Assembly: GCA_947364365.1 (NCBI GenBank)
Contig: CANASP010000002.1
Location: 1-64,000 of the forward strand
Length of the DNA stretch: 64,000 bases
Source of the DNA: an uncultured Alistipes sp.
GTDB lineage: Bacteria > Bacteroidota > Bacteroidia > Bacteroidales > Rikenellaceae
Reading direction: 5' to 3'
This document shows, piece after piece, positions 1-7,595 of the stretch (positions are counted from its first letter, which is position 1; each line of letters starts with the position of its first letter). The notes under the pieces were generated by a model, which saw only the letters and a program-made list of their open reading frames with translations, was not told the DNA's origin and made no database searches. Both the position numbers and the translations under genes were made by a program.

Positions 1-125
1 GCCGAGCCGAAGCCTATCTAAGGCGAAGCCAAAGTAGGGCAAGGCGAGCTGCCGAGCAAATTTATTTGCTTAGCCGAGCCGCAATTCCAAATTAAAAATG
101 AAAAATTAAGAATTAAAAATTGAGT
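1..125. repeat. Remnant of hairpin-repeat family plus AT-rich spacer
   Basis: Bases 1-75 contain fragments (tatctaaggcgaagccaaag, gccgagcaaatttatttgc) that recur at 17905-18068 and 30967-31110, so this is a partial copy of that hairpin repeat family. Bases 85-125 are AT-rich with repeated aaaatt words. I see no gene here. Confidence 0.55.
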
Positions 126-164
126 GCCGGGAATCAACACGCCGAGCTGCCGATCTCAAAAAGC

Positions 165-511
165 GGACACGCAGCCGGCGGAGACGGCTTTTCGAGCCTG
201 CGCGAAAAGAGCGGCCCTCCGCGCCGGGTGGCTACTCTCTGCGCGGCCTAAAAGGCCGCAATCTAAAAACGGAGCTGCGGGATGACGCTTCTCGTTTCCG
301 AAGAGCCTCTTTTCAACAATGATTCGCAATCGGGTCGCAGCCTGCGAAGGGCGCAACCTAGTTGCGGGCCTTCGCCGCCGAAGGCTGCGGCCCGCCGGCT
401 CTGCCGAGCCGTATTTACCACAGAAGAAAAGCCGGCCCGGAGCCGGCGGAGGCGGTTTTCGAAGCGGCAGCGACAAAAACAGCCCTCCGCCGGGGGGGGG
501 CGGCTCCGGGC
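165..511. repeat. Dispersed GC-rich intergenic repeats (mosaic of two element types)
   Basis: Bases 334-412 are a copy of what I call element beta (cagcctgcgaagg ... gttgcgggccttcgccg ... ggctgcggcccgc), also found at 32718-32810 and 53017-53105. Bases 434-511 are element alpha (agccggcggaggcggtt ... gcgacaaaaacagccctccg), also found at 10131-10208 and 32891-32970. Bases 171-222 are a diverged half of alpha. Open frames cross the region but have no recognisable protein features, so I treat it as non-coding. Confidence 0.7.
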
Positions 512-980
512 TGTGCGGCTCAGCGAGCCGCAGACAGTAGGAAAGCAGGTTGCGTCTCTGCCCGGAGGCAGCTCCGGGCTGTGCGGCTCAACGAGCCGCA
601 GCCAGGACGAAAGCAGGTTGCGGCTCTGCCCGAAGGCAGCTCCGGGCTGTACGGCTCAGCGAGCCGCAGCCAGCTCGAAAGCAGGTTGCGTCTCTGCCCG
701 GGGGGCGGCTGCGAACCGTGCGACCCAGCGAGCCGCAGCCAGCACGAAAGCAGGTTGCGCTTCTGCCCGGGGGCGGCTCCGGGCTGTGCGGCTCAGCGAG
801 CCGCAGACAGTACGAAAGCAGGTTGCGCTTCTGGCCCAGAGGCGGCTCCGGGCTGTGCGGCTCAGCGAGCCGCAGACAGTAGGAAAGCAGGTTGTGTCTC
901 CGCCCGGAGGCAGCTCCGGGCTGTGCGACCCAGCGGGCCGCAGACAGTAGGAAAGCAGGTTGCATCTCTGCCCGGAACGG
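503..980. repeat. Seven tandem copies of a 68-69 bp GC-rich unit
   Basis: Units begin near 503, 571, 639, 708, 776, 845 and 913. Each reads approximately gctccgggctgtgcggctc, then agcgagccgcag, a variable 7-9 bases, gaaagcaggttgcg and a pyrimidine-rich end. Every unit contains a small hairpin (gcggctc-agc-gagccgc). The period is not a multiple of three, so the long frames running through it are not genuine proteins. Related 67-bp units lie at 4374-4530. Confidence 0.85.
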
Positions 981-1080
981 CTGTGGGTTACGCGATCTGA
1001 AACCTGCAAACCATCGTCGTCCTAAACATCCATCCGTCGAAACGACTGCACACAGACAAAAAAAATTCCGCCCGCCCCAC

Positions 1081-1111
1081 TTGTTTTTTCAGAAACATTT
1101 TGCTTACTTTG
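1081..1111 (+). promoter_or_regulatory. Bacteroidota-type promoter for the SPFH operon
   Basis: TTG at 1081-1083 and TTACTTTG at 1104-1111 are 20 nt apart, close to the TTG/TAnnTTTG pattern of the Bacteroidota primary sigma factor. The first codon follows about 35 nt downstream. Confidence 0.5.
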
Positions 1112-1146
1112 CAATATCAAAATAATATCACAAAAACCACACCGAT

Positions 1147-2106
1147 ATGGAGAACAAGAACTACACCTACGACGGCTGGAAGGCCAACGGTTTCGTCGCA
1201 CTGACCCTGATACTCGCCGGCATCGCCGCCGGCATCTACGCCATCGTCGCGGGCGCCGAGTGGACGGTCCTGGGCCGCACCGGCGCGGGCGTGGGGCTGA
1301 TCGTAGGCGGCAGTCTGGCGATCCTCGCCGCACTCGTCTCGCTGGGCGGATTCATGCTGCTCGAACCCAACGAGGCGCGCGTGATGGTCTTCTTCGGCAC
1401 CTACCGCGGCACCTTCTACGAGACGGGCTACTGGTGGGTCAACCCCTTCATGTCGGCCAAGCAGATCTCGATGCGCGCCCGCAACCTCAACGTCGACCCG
1501 ATCAAGGTCAACGACCGCACGGGCAACCCCATCATGATCGGCCTGGTGCTCGTGTGGCGCATCAAGCGCGACGACATCTACAAGGCCGTCTTCGAGATCG
1601 ACGCCCCGGCGACGGCCGCCGGCGTCGGCGTCTCGGCCTCGGCCCGCATGAACATCCTCGAGAACTTCGTGGGCGTGCAGAGCGACGCCGCGCTGCGCCA
1701 GGTCGCCGGCTGCTACGCCTACGACGACAACGGCTCGGCCGACGAGCTGACGCTGCGTTCCAACTCGGAGAAGATCAACGACCAGCTCGAGCAGAAGCTC
1801 AACGAGCGGCTGGCGATGGCGGGCATCGAGGTGGTCGAGGCACGCATCAACTACCTGGCCTACGCCCCCGAGATCGCCGCCGTGATGCTGCGCCGCCAGC
1901 AAGCCGACGCCATCATCTCGGCCCGCGAGAAGATCGTCGAGGGGGCCGTGTCGATGGTTCAGATGGCCCTCAAGCGACTGGGCGAGGAGCAGATCGTCGA
2001 GCTCGACGAGGAGCGCAAGGCCGCCATGGTATCCAACCTGCTCGTGGTGCTCTGCGCCGACGAGGCGGCCCAGCCCGTGGTCAACGCCGGAACGCTCCAC
2101 CACTAA
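1147..2106 (+). CDS. SPFH/band-7 domain membrane protein
   Basis: This 319-residue protein has two hydrophobic segments (about residues 15-38 and 44-74) followed by an SPFH/band-7 domain (from about residue 75, LLEPNEARVMVFFGTYRGT) and an alpha-helical, charged C-terminal part. Proteins of this family are membrane-anchored scaffolds (stomatin/flotillin-like) that oligomerise on the inner membrane; the exact role here is unknown. The next gene, an Arc-like protein, starts 10 bp downstream, an arrangement I believe is common in Bacteroidota. The ATG follows a plausible promoter. Family assignment is confident; function is not. Confidence 0.88.
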   Translation: MENKNYTYDGWKANGFVALTLILAGIAAGIYAIVAGAEWTVLGRTGAGVGLIVGGSLAILAALVSLGGFMLLEPNEARVMVFFGTYRGTFYETGYWWVNPFMSAKQISMRARNLNVDPIKVNDRTGNPIMIGLVLVWRIKRDDIYKAVFEIDAPATAAGVGVSASARMNILENFVGVQSDAALRQVAGCYAYDDNGSADELTLRSNSEKINDQLEQKLNERLAMAGIEVVEARINYLAYAPEIAAVMLRRQQADAIISAREKIVEGAVSMVQMALKRLGEEQIVELDEERKAAMVSNLLVVLCADEAAQPVVNAGTLHH

Positions 2107-2116
2107 TCGACGCGCG

Positions 2117-2311
2117 ATGGCCGAAAAGACCGCAAACAAGAGCTTCGTGCTGCGCGTAGACCCCGCGACGATGGAGGCGCTGGAGCAGTGGGCCGACGAC
2201 GAGTTCCGCTCGATCAACGGCCAGTTGCAGTGGATCATCGCCGAGGCGCTGCGCCGCAGCGGACGCTCGCCCCGAAAACCGAAGAGAGATGACCGCCTCA
2301 CCGAAAAATAA
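2117..2311 (+). CDS. Arc-family (ribbon-helix-helix) DNA-binding protein
   Basis: A 64-residue protein with the layout of a ribbon-helix-helix protein: a short beta strand (SFVLRVDPAT), helix A (MEALEQWADDEF) and helix B (RSINGQLQWIIAEALRRS), then a basic tail. The S-I-N-G-Q-L turn resembles the SxNxxI turn of Arc/Mnt repressors. It lies 10 bp after the SPFH gene and its 3' end overlaps the next gene by 23 bp, so all are probably one transcript. It may regulate its own operon; that is inference. Confidence 0.8.
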   Translation: MAEKTANKSFVLRVDPATMEALEQWADDEFRSINGQLQWIIAEALRRSGRSPRKPKRDDRLTEK

Positions 2312-2789
2312 CCGCTCCGGCTGCTACTCGCGCGCCCACGTCGCGCTCTTTCTCCGCAGCCGCCTGTGGCTGGGCGCCCCCGTCGCGGCGCTCCTCGCCT
2401 TCGTCGCGACCTTCCTGCTGCGCTGCCTGGGCGACGGCAAGCCCGTGGGCGACTCGCTGCGCGTCGGCGCGATCTTCGCCGCCGTGGCCGTGTTCACATG
2501 GGGCCTGGGCGTCTGGGCGGCCACCGACCCCTCGGAGGAGGCGGAAGAGACCGCCCGGGAGGAGACGCCGCCCGCGCCGCCGGTCTCGCGCCTGCGACTG
2601 CTGGGACGGCGGGTGCTGTTCGTCGCGCTGCTGCTGGGCGCCCTCGCGCTCGTCTTCGCGTCGCAGATCGAAGGGCTCGTCACGGGCGAGGTGTCGCTCG
2701 CCAAATTCTTCGCCGGCATCGCACTCAAATTCATCTGTATCGGCTCGACCCTGATCCCCGTATGGATCGCCCAGCGCACAAGATCGTAG
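2289..2789 (+). CDS. Small integral membrane protein, function unknown
   Basis: 166 residues with four predicted membrane segments (about 24-46, 58-78, 106-127, 138-160) and an acidic, proline-rich loop between the second and third (EEAEETAREETPPAPP). No enzyme motif is visible. It overlaps the Arc-like gene by 23 bp and is followed after 7 bp by another membrane protein, indicating translation within one operon. I do not recognise the family beyond its location in this SPFH/Arc cluster. Confidence 0.65.
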   Translation: MTASPKNNRSGCYSRAHVALFLRSRLWLGAPVAALLAFVATFLLRCLGDGKPVGDSLRVGAIFAAVAVFTWGLGVWAATDPSEEAEETAREETPPAPPVSRLRLLGRRVLFVALLLGALALVFASQIEGLVTGEVSLAKFFAGIALKFICIGSTLIPVWIAQRTRS

Positions 2790-2796
2790 AGACGCC

Positions 2797-3255
2797 ATGC
2801 AACCCCACGGCACACGCCCCCGCACCAACCGGCAGCCCCCCGGCAGACAACTCCGCACGACACAGATTCTACTGGCGCTGCTCCCCCTGCTGGCCCTCGC
2901 CCCCTACGCGATGAATGTACCCCGCATCGTCCGGCTGCTGATCCTGCCGGTGCTGCTGATGCGGGCCGCCTGGGAGATCGCCCGCCTGTTGCGCCGCCAG
3001 CGCCCCCGCCGGAGAATGCGGACGACGGCCCTGATGAGCGGCACGCTCGCCCTCGTCTTCGCGTGTATGGCCGCCGCGATCGCCGCCGAGGCCGAAACGG
3101 AGTGGCCCGCATTCGCCGTCCTCGCCCTCCTCCTGCTTGCGACGTGCGGCGGATCGCTCGTCCGCTACCGTCGCCTCGCCGCCGAGGCCTCGCTGCGGCT
3201 CGAACAGCTGCGCCGCATGCGCCGCAGAGACAAAAACAGAACACGAATCGGATAG
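2797..3255 (+). CDS. Small integral membrane protein, function unknown
   Basis: 152 residues: a basic, proline/arginine-rich N-terminus, two hydrophobic stretches (about 24-60), a basic loop (RRQRPRRRMR), two further hydrophobic stretches (about 80-115) and a basic C-terminal helix. It follows the previous gene by 7 bp, so co-transcription is likely. No family is recognised; I infer an inner-membrane protein. Confidence 0.6.
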   Translation: MQPHGTRPRTNRQPPGRQLRTTQILLALLPLLALAPYAMNVPRIVRLLILPVLLMRAAWEIARLLRRQRPRRRMRTTALMSGTLALVFACMAAAIAAEAETEWPAFAVLALLLLATCGGSLVRYRRLAAEASLRLEQLRRMRRRDKNRTRIG

Positions 3256-3313
3256 CGGAGGCGCGCCGAAGCCGCAACGTCGCCGTAATCCGGCCCGAAA
3301 AACGGATACGAAC

Positions 3314-4012
3314 ATGAAAAAACTCGTCGTCTTCACCGGCGCCGGCATCAGCGCCGACAGCGGCCTGGCCACCTTCCGCGACGCCGACGGCCTGTGGGCC
3401 GACCACCGCATCGAGGAGGTCTGCACCCCCGAGGCGCTCGCGCGCGACCGCGCCACGGTCATCCGCTTCTACAACATGCGGCGCCGCGAGGCCTTCGCCG
3501 CCGCGCCCAACGCCGCCCACCGCGCGATCGCCCGCCTCGAACGCCACTTCGACGTGGAGGTCGTCACGCAGAACGTCGACGACCTGCACGAGCGGGCCGG
3601 CTCGTCGCGCGTGCTCCATCTCCACGGCGAGCTGCGCAAGCTGCGCTCGACACGCGATGCGGAGCTCGTGGTCCCCGTCGAAGGGTGGGAGCAGCCGCTC
3701 GACGCCACGGCACCCGACGGAGCGCCGCTGCGCCCCCACATCGTCTTCTTCGGCGAGGCGGTGCCGCTGTTCGAGCGGGCCGCGGAGATCGCCGCCCGGG
3801 CCGACGCGATGGTCGTCGTCGGCACCTCGCTGGCCGTCTACCCCGCCGCGTCGCTCGTGCGCTACGTGCGCCCCGAGATCCCGCTCTATGTGGTCGACCC
3901 GGGCGCGCCCGACACCTCGGGCATCCGCAACCCGCTCACGCATCTGCGCCTGCGCGCCGCCGAGGGAATGCCCCGCCTGGCCGAGGAGCTCGTGGCACGG
4001 TTCGTGCGCTGA
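3314..4012 (+). CDS. Sir2-family NAD-dependent protein deacylase
   Basis: This 232-residue protein begins with the sirtuin NAD motif (VFTGAGISADSGLATFRD), has TQNVDDLHERAG and the catalytic-His motif LHLHGEL, and ends with FFGEAVP and GTSLAVYPAAS. These are hallmarks of CobB/SIRT5-like enzymes that remove acyl groups from lysines using NAD+. The segment that usually carries two CxxC zinc pairs (after LHGELRKL) contains no cysteine at all. The start ATG at 3314 was chosen because upstream codons are unrelated to the family. It is 58 bp after the previous gene. Confidence 0.92.
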   Translation: MKKLVVFTGAGISADSGLATFRDADGLWADHRIEEVCTPEALARDRATVIRFYNMRRREAFAAAPNAAHRAIARLERHFDVEVVTQNVDDLHERAGSSRVLHLHGELRKLRSTRDAELVVPVEGWEQPLDATAPDGAPLRPHIVFFGEAVPLFERAAEIAARADAMVVVGTSLAVYPAASLVRYVRPEIPLYVVDPGAPDTSGIRNPLTHLRLRAAEGMPRLAEELVARFVR

Positions 4013-4190
4013 ACACCGGCGAACGAGCGCCTCGCGCCCCTGCCCTCCCGCGGGCGGCAAGGGACTTCCCCCCGGAAGAGACCTTCCCGCGAAACGGCAC
4101 CTTCCGCGACACGCCCGCATCCATCCGACGACCTGCCCTTACGGCGGGTCGTTTTTCTTTCGGACCGGGGAGGGCGGCGGCCGCACGGGG

Positions 4191-4640
4191 CGCAGCCAGC
4201 GGGGGCGTGACGGAGGCGTCGGCCGACAGAGCAGCCCTCCGCTGGCTGCGACCCGAGAGAGAAATCACAACAATTACAGCCCCGATCTACAAGAGAAGAG
4301 CAACAGCCCTCCGCCCGGGGGCGGCTCCGGGCCGTGCGGCCCAGCGAGCCGCAATCTACCGGCTGGACTGCGGCCATGCGGCCCGATGAGCCGCAGCCGG
4401 CACAAAACAGGTTGCGCCTCCACCCGGGAACGGGGCCGGGCCGTGCGGCCCGATGAGCCGCAGCCGACACAAAACAGGTTGTGCCTCCACCCAGGAACGG
4501 GGCCGGGCCGTGCGGCCCGATGAGCCGCAGCCAGCCAGCAAGGGCGACGGCCCGCACGCTCCGGCGAGCCGGACACACGATCCGCGACCCTGGCGAGCCG
4601 GACACACGATCCGCGGCTCCAGCGAGCCGGACACACGGCA
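4191..4640. repeat. GC-rich repeat block: alpha fragment, 67-bp units and three 29-bp units
   Basis: The gap between the Sir2 gene and the 5-alpha-reductase-like gene is filled with repeats. 4191-4253 forms a hairpin-like inverted pair (cgcagccagcgg / ccgctggctgcg). 4295-4341 is a fragment of element alpha. The core gcggcccgatgagccgcagcc recurs every 67 bp (4374, 4441, 4508), related to the 68-bp units at 503-980. The word gcgagccggacacac recurs at 4564, 4593 and 4622 (exact 29-bp spacing). No supported gene lies within. Confidence 0.75.
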
Positions 4641-4700
4641 AAGGCCGAACGAACAGAACGCTTTCCGGGAAAGATCGACCGACAAAAAAGAGGCCGCGCG

Positions 4701-4732
4701 TTTTCGGATTCGCCGCGGAATCGCTATCTTTA
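4701..4732 (+). promoter_or_regulatory. Possible promoter of the steroid/bile-acid-type operon
   Basis: TATCTTTA at 4725-4732 differs by one base from the TAnnTTTG box, with a TTTTC stretch about 19 nt upstream. The first ATG lies at 4757. Confidence 0.4.
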
Positions 4733-4756
4733 CGGCATCAAACGCTTTACGGACCG

Positions 4757-5518
4757 ATGATCGAATCCTACGACACGCTGCTCGTCGCGATGGCCGTGCT
4801 GGCCCTCGTCGTCTTCGTGGCCCTGCGCTTCTTCGAGGCGGGCTACGGTTACCTGTTCGACCGCCGCTACGGTCCGCCCGTCCCCAACAAGATCGGGTGG
4901 ATCGTGATGGAGGCCCCGGTCTTCATCGCCATGTGCGTGCTGTGGGCCTCGTCGGAGCGCATGTGGCAGCCCGCGCCGCTGGTGCTCTTCGGCCTCTTCC
5001 AGGCCCACTACCTCCAACGCGCCTTCATCTTCCCGCTGCTGATGCGCGGGCGGTCGAAGATGCCGCTGGGGATCGTCGCGATGGGGGCCGCGTTCAACCT
5101 CGTCAACGCACTGATGCAGGGCGGCTGGATCTTCTACGTCGCCCCGGCCGACTACTACGACGGGTGGTTCGCCCGGCCCTGCTTCTGGATCGGCACGGCC
5201 CTCTTCCTCTTCGGCATGGCGGTCAACCTCCATTCGGACCATATCATCCGCCGCCTGCGCCGCCCGGGCGACACGCGCCACTACATCCCCCGCGGCGGGA
5301 TGTTCCGCTACGTCTCGTCGGCCAACTACTTCGGCGAGCTGACCGAGTGGACGGGCTTCGCCATCGCCTCGTGGTCGTGGGCCGGAGCGGTCTTCGCGCT
5401 GTGGACCTTCGCCAACCTCGCGCCGCGCGCCCGCTCGCTCTACCGCCGCTACGAGCAGGAGTTCGGCGACGAATTCACGCAGCTGCGCCGCCGGAAGATC
5501 ATCCCGTTCATCTATTAA
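4757..5518 (+). CDS. 3-oxo-5-alpha-steroid 4-dehydrogenase (steroid 5-alpha-reductase) family membrane enzyme
   Basis: 253 residues with several membrane segments. The C-terminal third is strikingly like animal SRD5A1: NLHSDHIIRRLRRPGD, IPRGGMFRYVSSANYFGE, LTEWTGFAIASWS and the final RRKIIPFIY. In this family these regions bind NADPH and the 3-oxo-delta4-steroid, whose C4-C5 double bond is reduced to a 5-alpha (flat, allo) A/B ring junction. It is followed after 12 bp by an Old-Yellow-Enzyme family reductase and then by a short-chain dehydrogenase, which suggests a bile-acid or steroid A-ring pathway. The substrate itself is inferred. The ATG at 4757 begins immediately before the first membrane helix. 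Confidence 0.9.
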   Translation: MIESYDTLLVAMAVLALVVFVALRFFEAGYGYLFDRRYGPPVPNKIGWIVMEAPVFIAMCVLWASSERMWQPAPLVLFGLFQAHYLQRAFIFPLLMRGRSKMPLGIVAMGAAFNLVNALMQGGWIFYVAPADYYDGWFARPCFWIGTALFLFGMAVNLHSDHIIRRLRRPGDTRHYIPRGGMFRYVSSANYFGELTEWTGFAIASWSWAGAVFALWTFANLAPRARSLYRRYEQEFGDEFTQLRRRKIIPFIY

Positions 5519-5530
5519 ACGCGCCTCACC

Positions 5531-6757
5531 TTGGAATCCAAACTCTTCACCCCCTATAAGCTGGGCCCCGTCACCCTGCGCAACCGGACGATCCGCTCGG
5601 CCGCCTTCGAGTCGATGGGCAAGGACTTCGGCCCCACGCAACAACTCAAGGACTACCACGTGGCCGTCGCGCGCGGCGGCGTGGGCATGACCACGCTGGC
5701 CTACGCCGCGGTCAACCGCAGCGGCCTGTCGTTCAACAAGCAGCTGTGGCTGCGCGACGAGATCGTCCCCGCGCTGCGCGACATCACCGACGCCATCCAC
5801 GCCGAGGGTGCCGCCGCCGGCATCCAGATCGGCCACTGCGGCAACATGACCCACTGGTCGACGGCCGGCTGCTTCCCGGTGGGGGCCTCGACGGGCTTCA
5901 ACCTCTACTCCCCCACCTTCGTGCGCGGCATGCGGCGCAGCGAGTGCGTGCAGTTCGCCCGCGACTTCGGCCGCGCCGTGACGACCGCTCACGAGGCGGG
6001 CTTCGACTCGGTGGAGGTCCACGCCGGCCACGGCTACCTCATCTCGCAGTTCCTCTCGCCCTACACCAACCGCCGGCGCGACGAATACGGCGGCTCGCTG
6101 CAAAACCGCATGCGCTTCATGACGATGTGTCTGGAGGAGGTGCTGGAGGCCGCGGCGAAGACCCGCACGGCCGTGGTGGTCAAGCACAACATGGAGGACG
6201 GATTCAAGGGCGGCATCCGGATAGACGAGAGCATCGAGATCGCCCGCGAGATCGAGCGCTGCGGGGTCGACGGCATCGTCTTGACGTCGGGCTTCGTGTC
6301 GAAGGCGCCGATGGCCGTCATGCGCGGCCGCATCCCCACCAAGACCATGAGCTACTACATGCCCTGGTCGTCGTGGCCGCAGAAGATCGTCGTCAACCTC
6401 TTCGGGCAGTGGATGATCAAGCAGTACGACTTCGAGGAGTGCTATTTCCTGGAGAACGCCCGCAAGTTCCGCGCGGCGCTCAAGGGACCGCTGATCTATG
6501 TCGGCGGACTGGTCTCGCGCGAGGGCATCGAGCGGGTGCTCGGCGAAGGGTTCGAGCTGGTGCAGATGGCCCGGGCGCTGGTCAACGACCCGGCCTTCGT
6601 CAACAAACTGCGCGCGGGCGACCTCACGACCCGCTCGGGATGCGACCACCGCGACTACTGCATGGCCCGCATGTATTCGGTCGACATGCAATGCTGCCAC
6701 AACTGCCGCGAGGAGATCCCCGAGCGGCTCTGGAAGGAACTCAGAAAGATCAAGTGA
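5531..6757 (+). CDS. Old Yellow Enzyme family NADH:flavin oxidoreductase (putative delta4-steroid/bile-acid 5-beta-reductase)
   Basis: 408 residues forming an FMN-binding TIM barrel of the OYE/BaiCD family: LFTPYKLGPVTLRNR at the N-terminus, IQIGHCGN, VEVHAGHGYLISQFLSP, NRRRDEYGGSLQNR and YVGGLVSREG. The C-terminal end is cysteine-rich (GCDHRDYC, then QCCHNC), reminiscent of the Fe-S site of BaiCD-type enzymes, but the large FAD/NAD domain of BaiCD is absent. The start is a TTG: the conserved N-terminus begins right there and the next ATG would delete it. Neighbouring 5-alpha-reductase-like and dehydrogenase genes suggest reduction of 3-oxo-delta4 bile acids; that specificity is inference. 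Confidence 0.85.
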   Translation: MESKLFTPYKLGPVTLRNRTIRSAAFESMGKDFGPTQQLKDYHVAVARGGVGMTTLAYAAVNRSGLSFNKQLWLRDEIVPALRDITDAIHAEGAAAGIQIGHCGNMTHWSTAGCFPVGASTGFNLYSPTFVRGMRRSECVQFARDFGRAVTTAHEAGFDSVEVHAGHGYLISQFLSPYTNRRRDEYGGSLQNRMRFMTMCLEEVLEAAAKTRTAVVVKHNMEDGFKGGIRIDESIEIAREIERCGVDGIVLTSGFVSKAPMAVMRGRIPTKTMSYYMPWSSWPQKIVVNLFGQWMIKQYDFEECYFLENARKFRAALKGPLIYVGGLVSREGIERVLGEGFELVQMARALVNDPAFVNKLRAGDLTTRSGCDHRDYCMARMYSVDMQCCHNCREEIPERLWKELRKIK

Positions 6758-7587
6758 TGAAACGCGGAGCAGTCATTCCCGGCAGCGCCTGGGCGCTGGT
6801 GACGGGGGCCGGGAGCGGCATCGGCCGCTGCTATGCGCTGCGGCTGGCGGCGCTGGGCTACCGCCTGGCCCTGGCGGGCGACCGCCGCGAGCCGCTGGAG
6901 GCCGTGCGGGCCAAGATTCTCGACCGGGCCGCCCGCCAAGGGAGCGCCGCCACGGCCGAGGTGCGGCTGTGCGCGATCGACCTGGCGCGCGTCGGGGCCG
7001 CCGAGGAGCTCCACGCCTGGACCGAGGAGGAGGGGATCGCCCCCGACGTGGTGGTCAACAACGCGGGGATCTTCTCGTTCCGCGACATCGTCTCGACGCC
7101 CGCCGAGCGGATCGAGCGGATCATCCTGCTGCACGACCTCACGCTGACGAAAATATGCCGTTTATACGCCGCCGACATGATCCGCCGCGGCTGCAAGGGG
7201 CGGCTGCTCAACATGTCGAGTTTCTCGCTGTGGATGCCCTTCCCGGGGCTGGCGCTCTACAGCGCCTCGAAGGCCTACGTGCGCGCCTTCTCGGTGGCGC
7301 TGGCCAAGGAGGTGCACGAGCGGGGGCTGCGCGTGACGGCCGTCTGCCCGGCGGGCGTGGCCACCGACCTCTACGGGCTGCCGCCCCGCTGGCAGCGCGT
7401 GGGCCTGCGCTGCGGCGCCCTGATCTCGGCCGACTCGTGCGCGCGGCGCGGTCTCGACGCCCTGTGGCGCGGACGGCGGACGATCGTTCCCGACTGGTGG
7501 AACCGTCTCTTCATCCCGTTCTGCAAGATACTGCCCCTGTGGGCGCTGCGCCCGCTGCGCCGCTTCACCATGCGATTCCAAAAATAA
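6757..7587 (+). CDS. Short-chain dehydrogenase/reductase (putative hydroxysteroid dehydrogenase)
   Basis: 276 residues. Classical SDR motifs are present: TGAGSGIGR (residues about 16-24, NAD(P) binding), NNAG, a catalytic Ser in NMSSFS and YSASKAY with catalytic Tyr/Lys. The C-terminus is basic and hydrophobic (WNRLFIPFCKILPLWALRPL), as in membrane-associated hydroxysteroid dehydrogenases. The start codon overlaps the stop of the reductase (TGATG), indicating translational coupling. In comparable Bacteroidota clusters the SDR oxidises or reduces the 3-hydroxyl of bile acids (3-beta-HSDH); I infer that role but cannot fix position or stereochemistry. Confidence 0.82.
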   Translation: MKRGAVIPGSAWALVTGAGSGIGRCYALRLAALGYRLALAGDRREPLEAVRAKILDRAARQGSAATAEVRLCAIDLARVGAAEELHAWTEEEGIAPDVVVNNAGIFSFRDIVSTPAERIERIILLHDLTLTKICRLYAADMIRRGCKGRLLNMSSFSLWMPFPGLALYSASKAYVRAFSVALAKEVHERGLRVTAVCPAGVATDLYGLPPRWQRVGLRCGALISADSCARRGLDALWRGRRTIVPDWWNRLFIPFCKILPLWALRPLRRFTMRFQK

Positions 7588-7595
7588 CCTGTCCT

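Noticed and set aside
503-980. Possible CRISPR array
   Set aside because: Units are contiguous near-identical repeats with only a 7-9 base variable word, and there are no cas genes in the window.
282-1000. Several overlapping open frames with repeated AAQRAADSRKAGC-like peptides
   Set aside because: They read through 68-69 bp tandem repeats, whose period is not a multiple of three, and lack start context; better explained as non-coding repeats.
4564-4640. Possible mini-CRISPR (29-bp periodicity)
   Set aside because: The 29-bp spacing is the full repeat period with no spacers between the copies.
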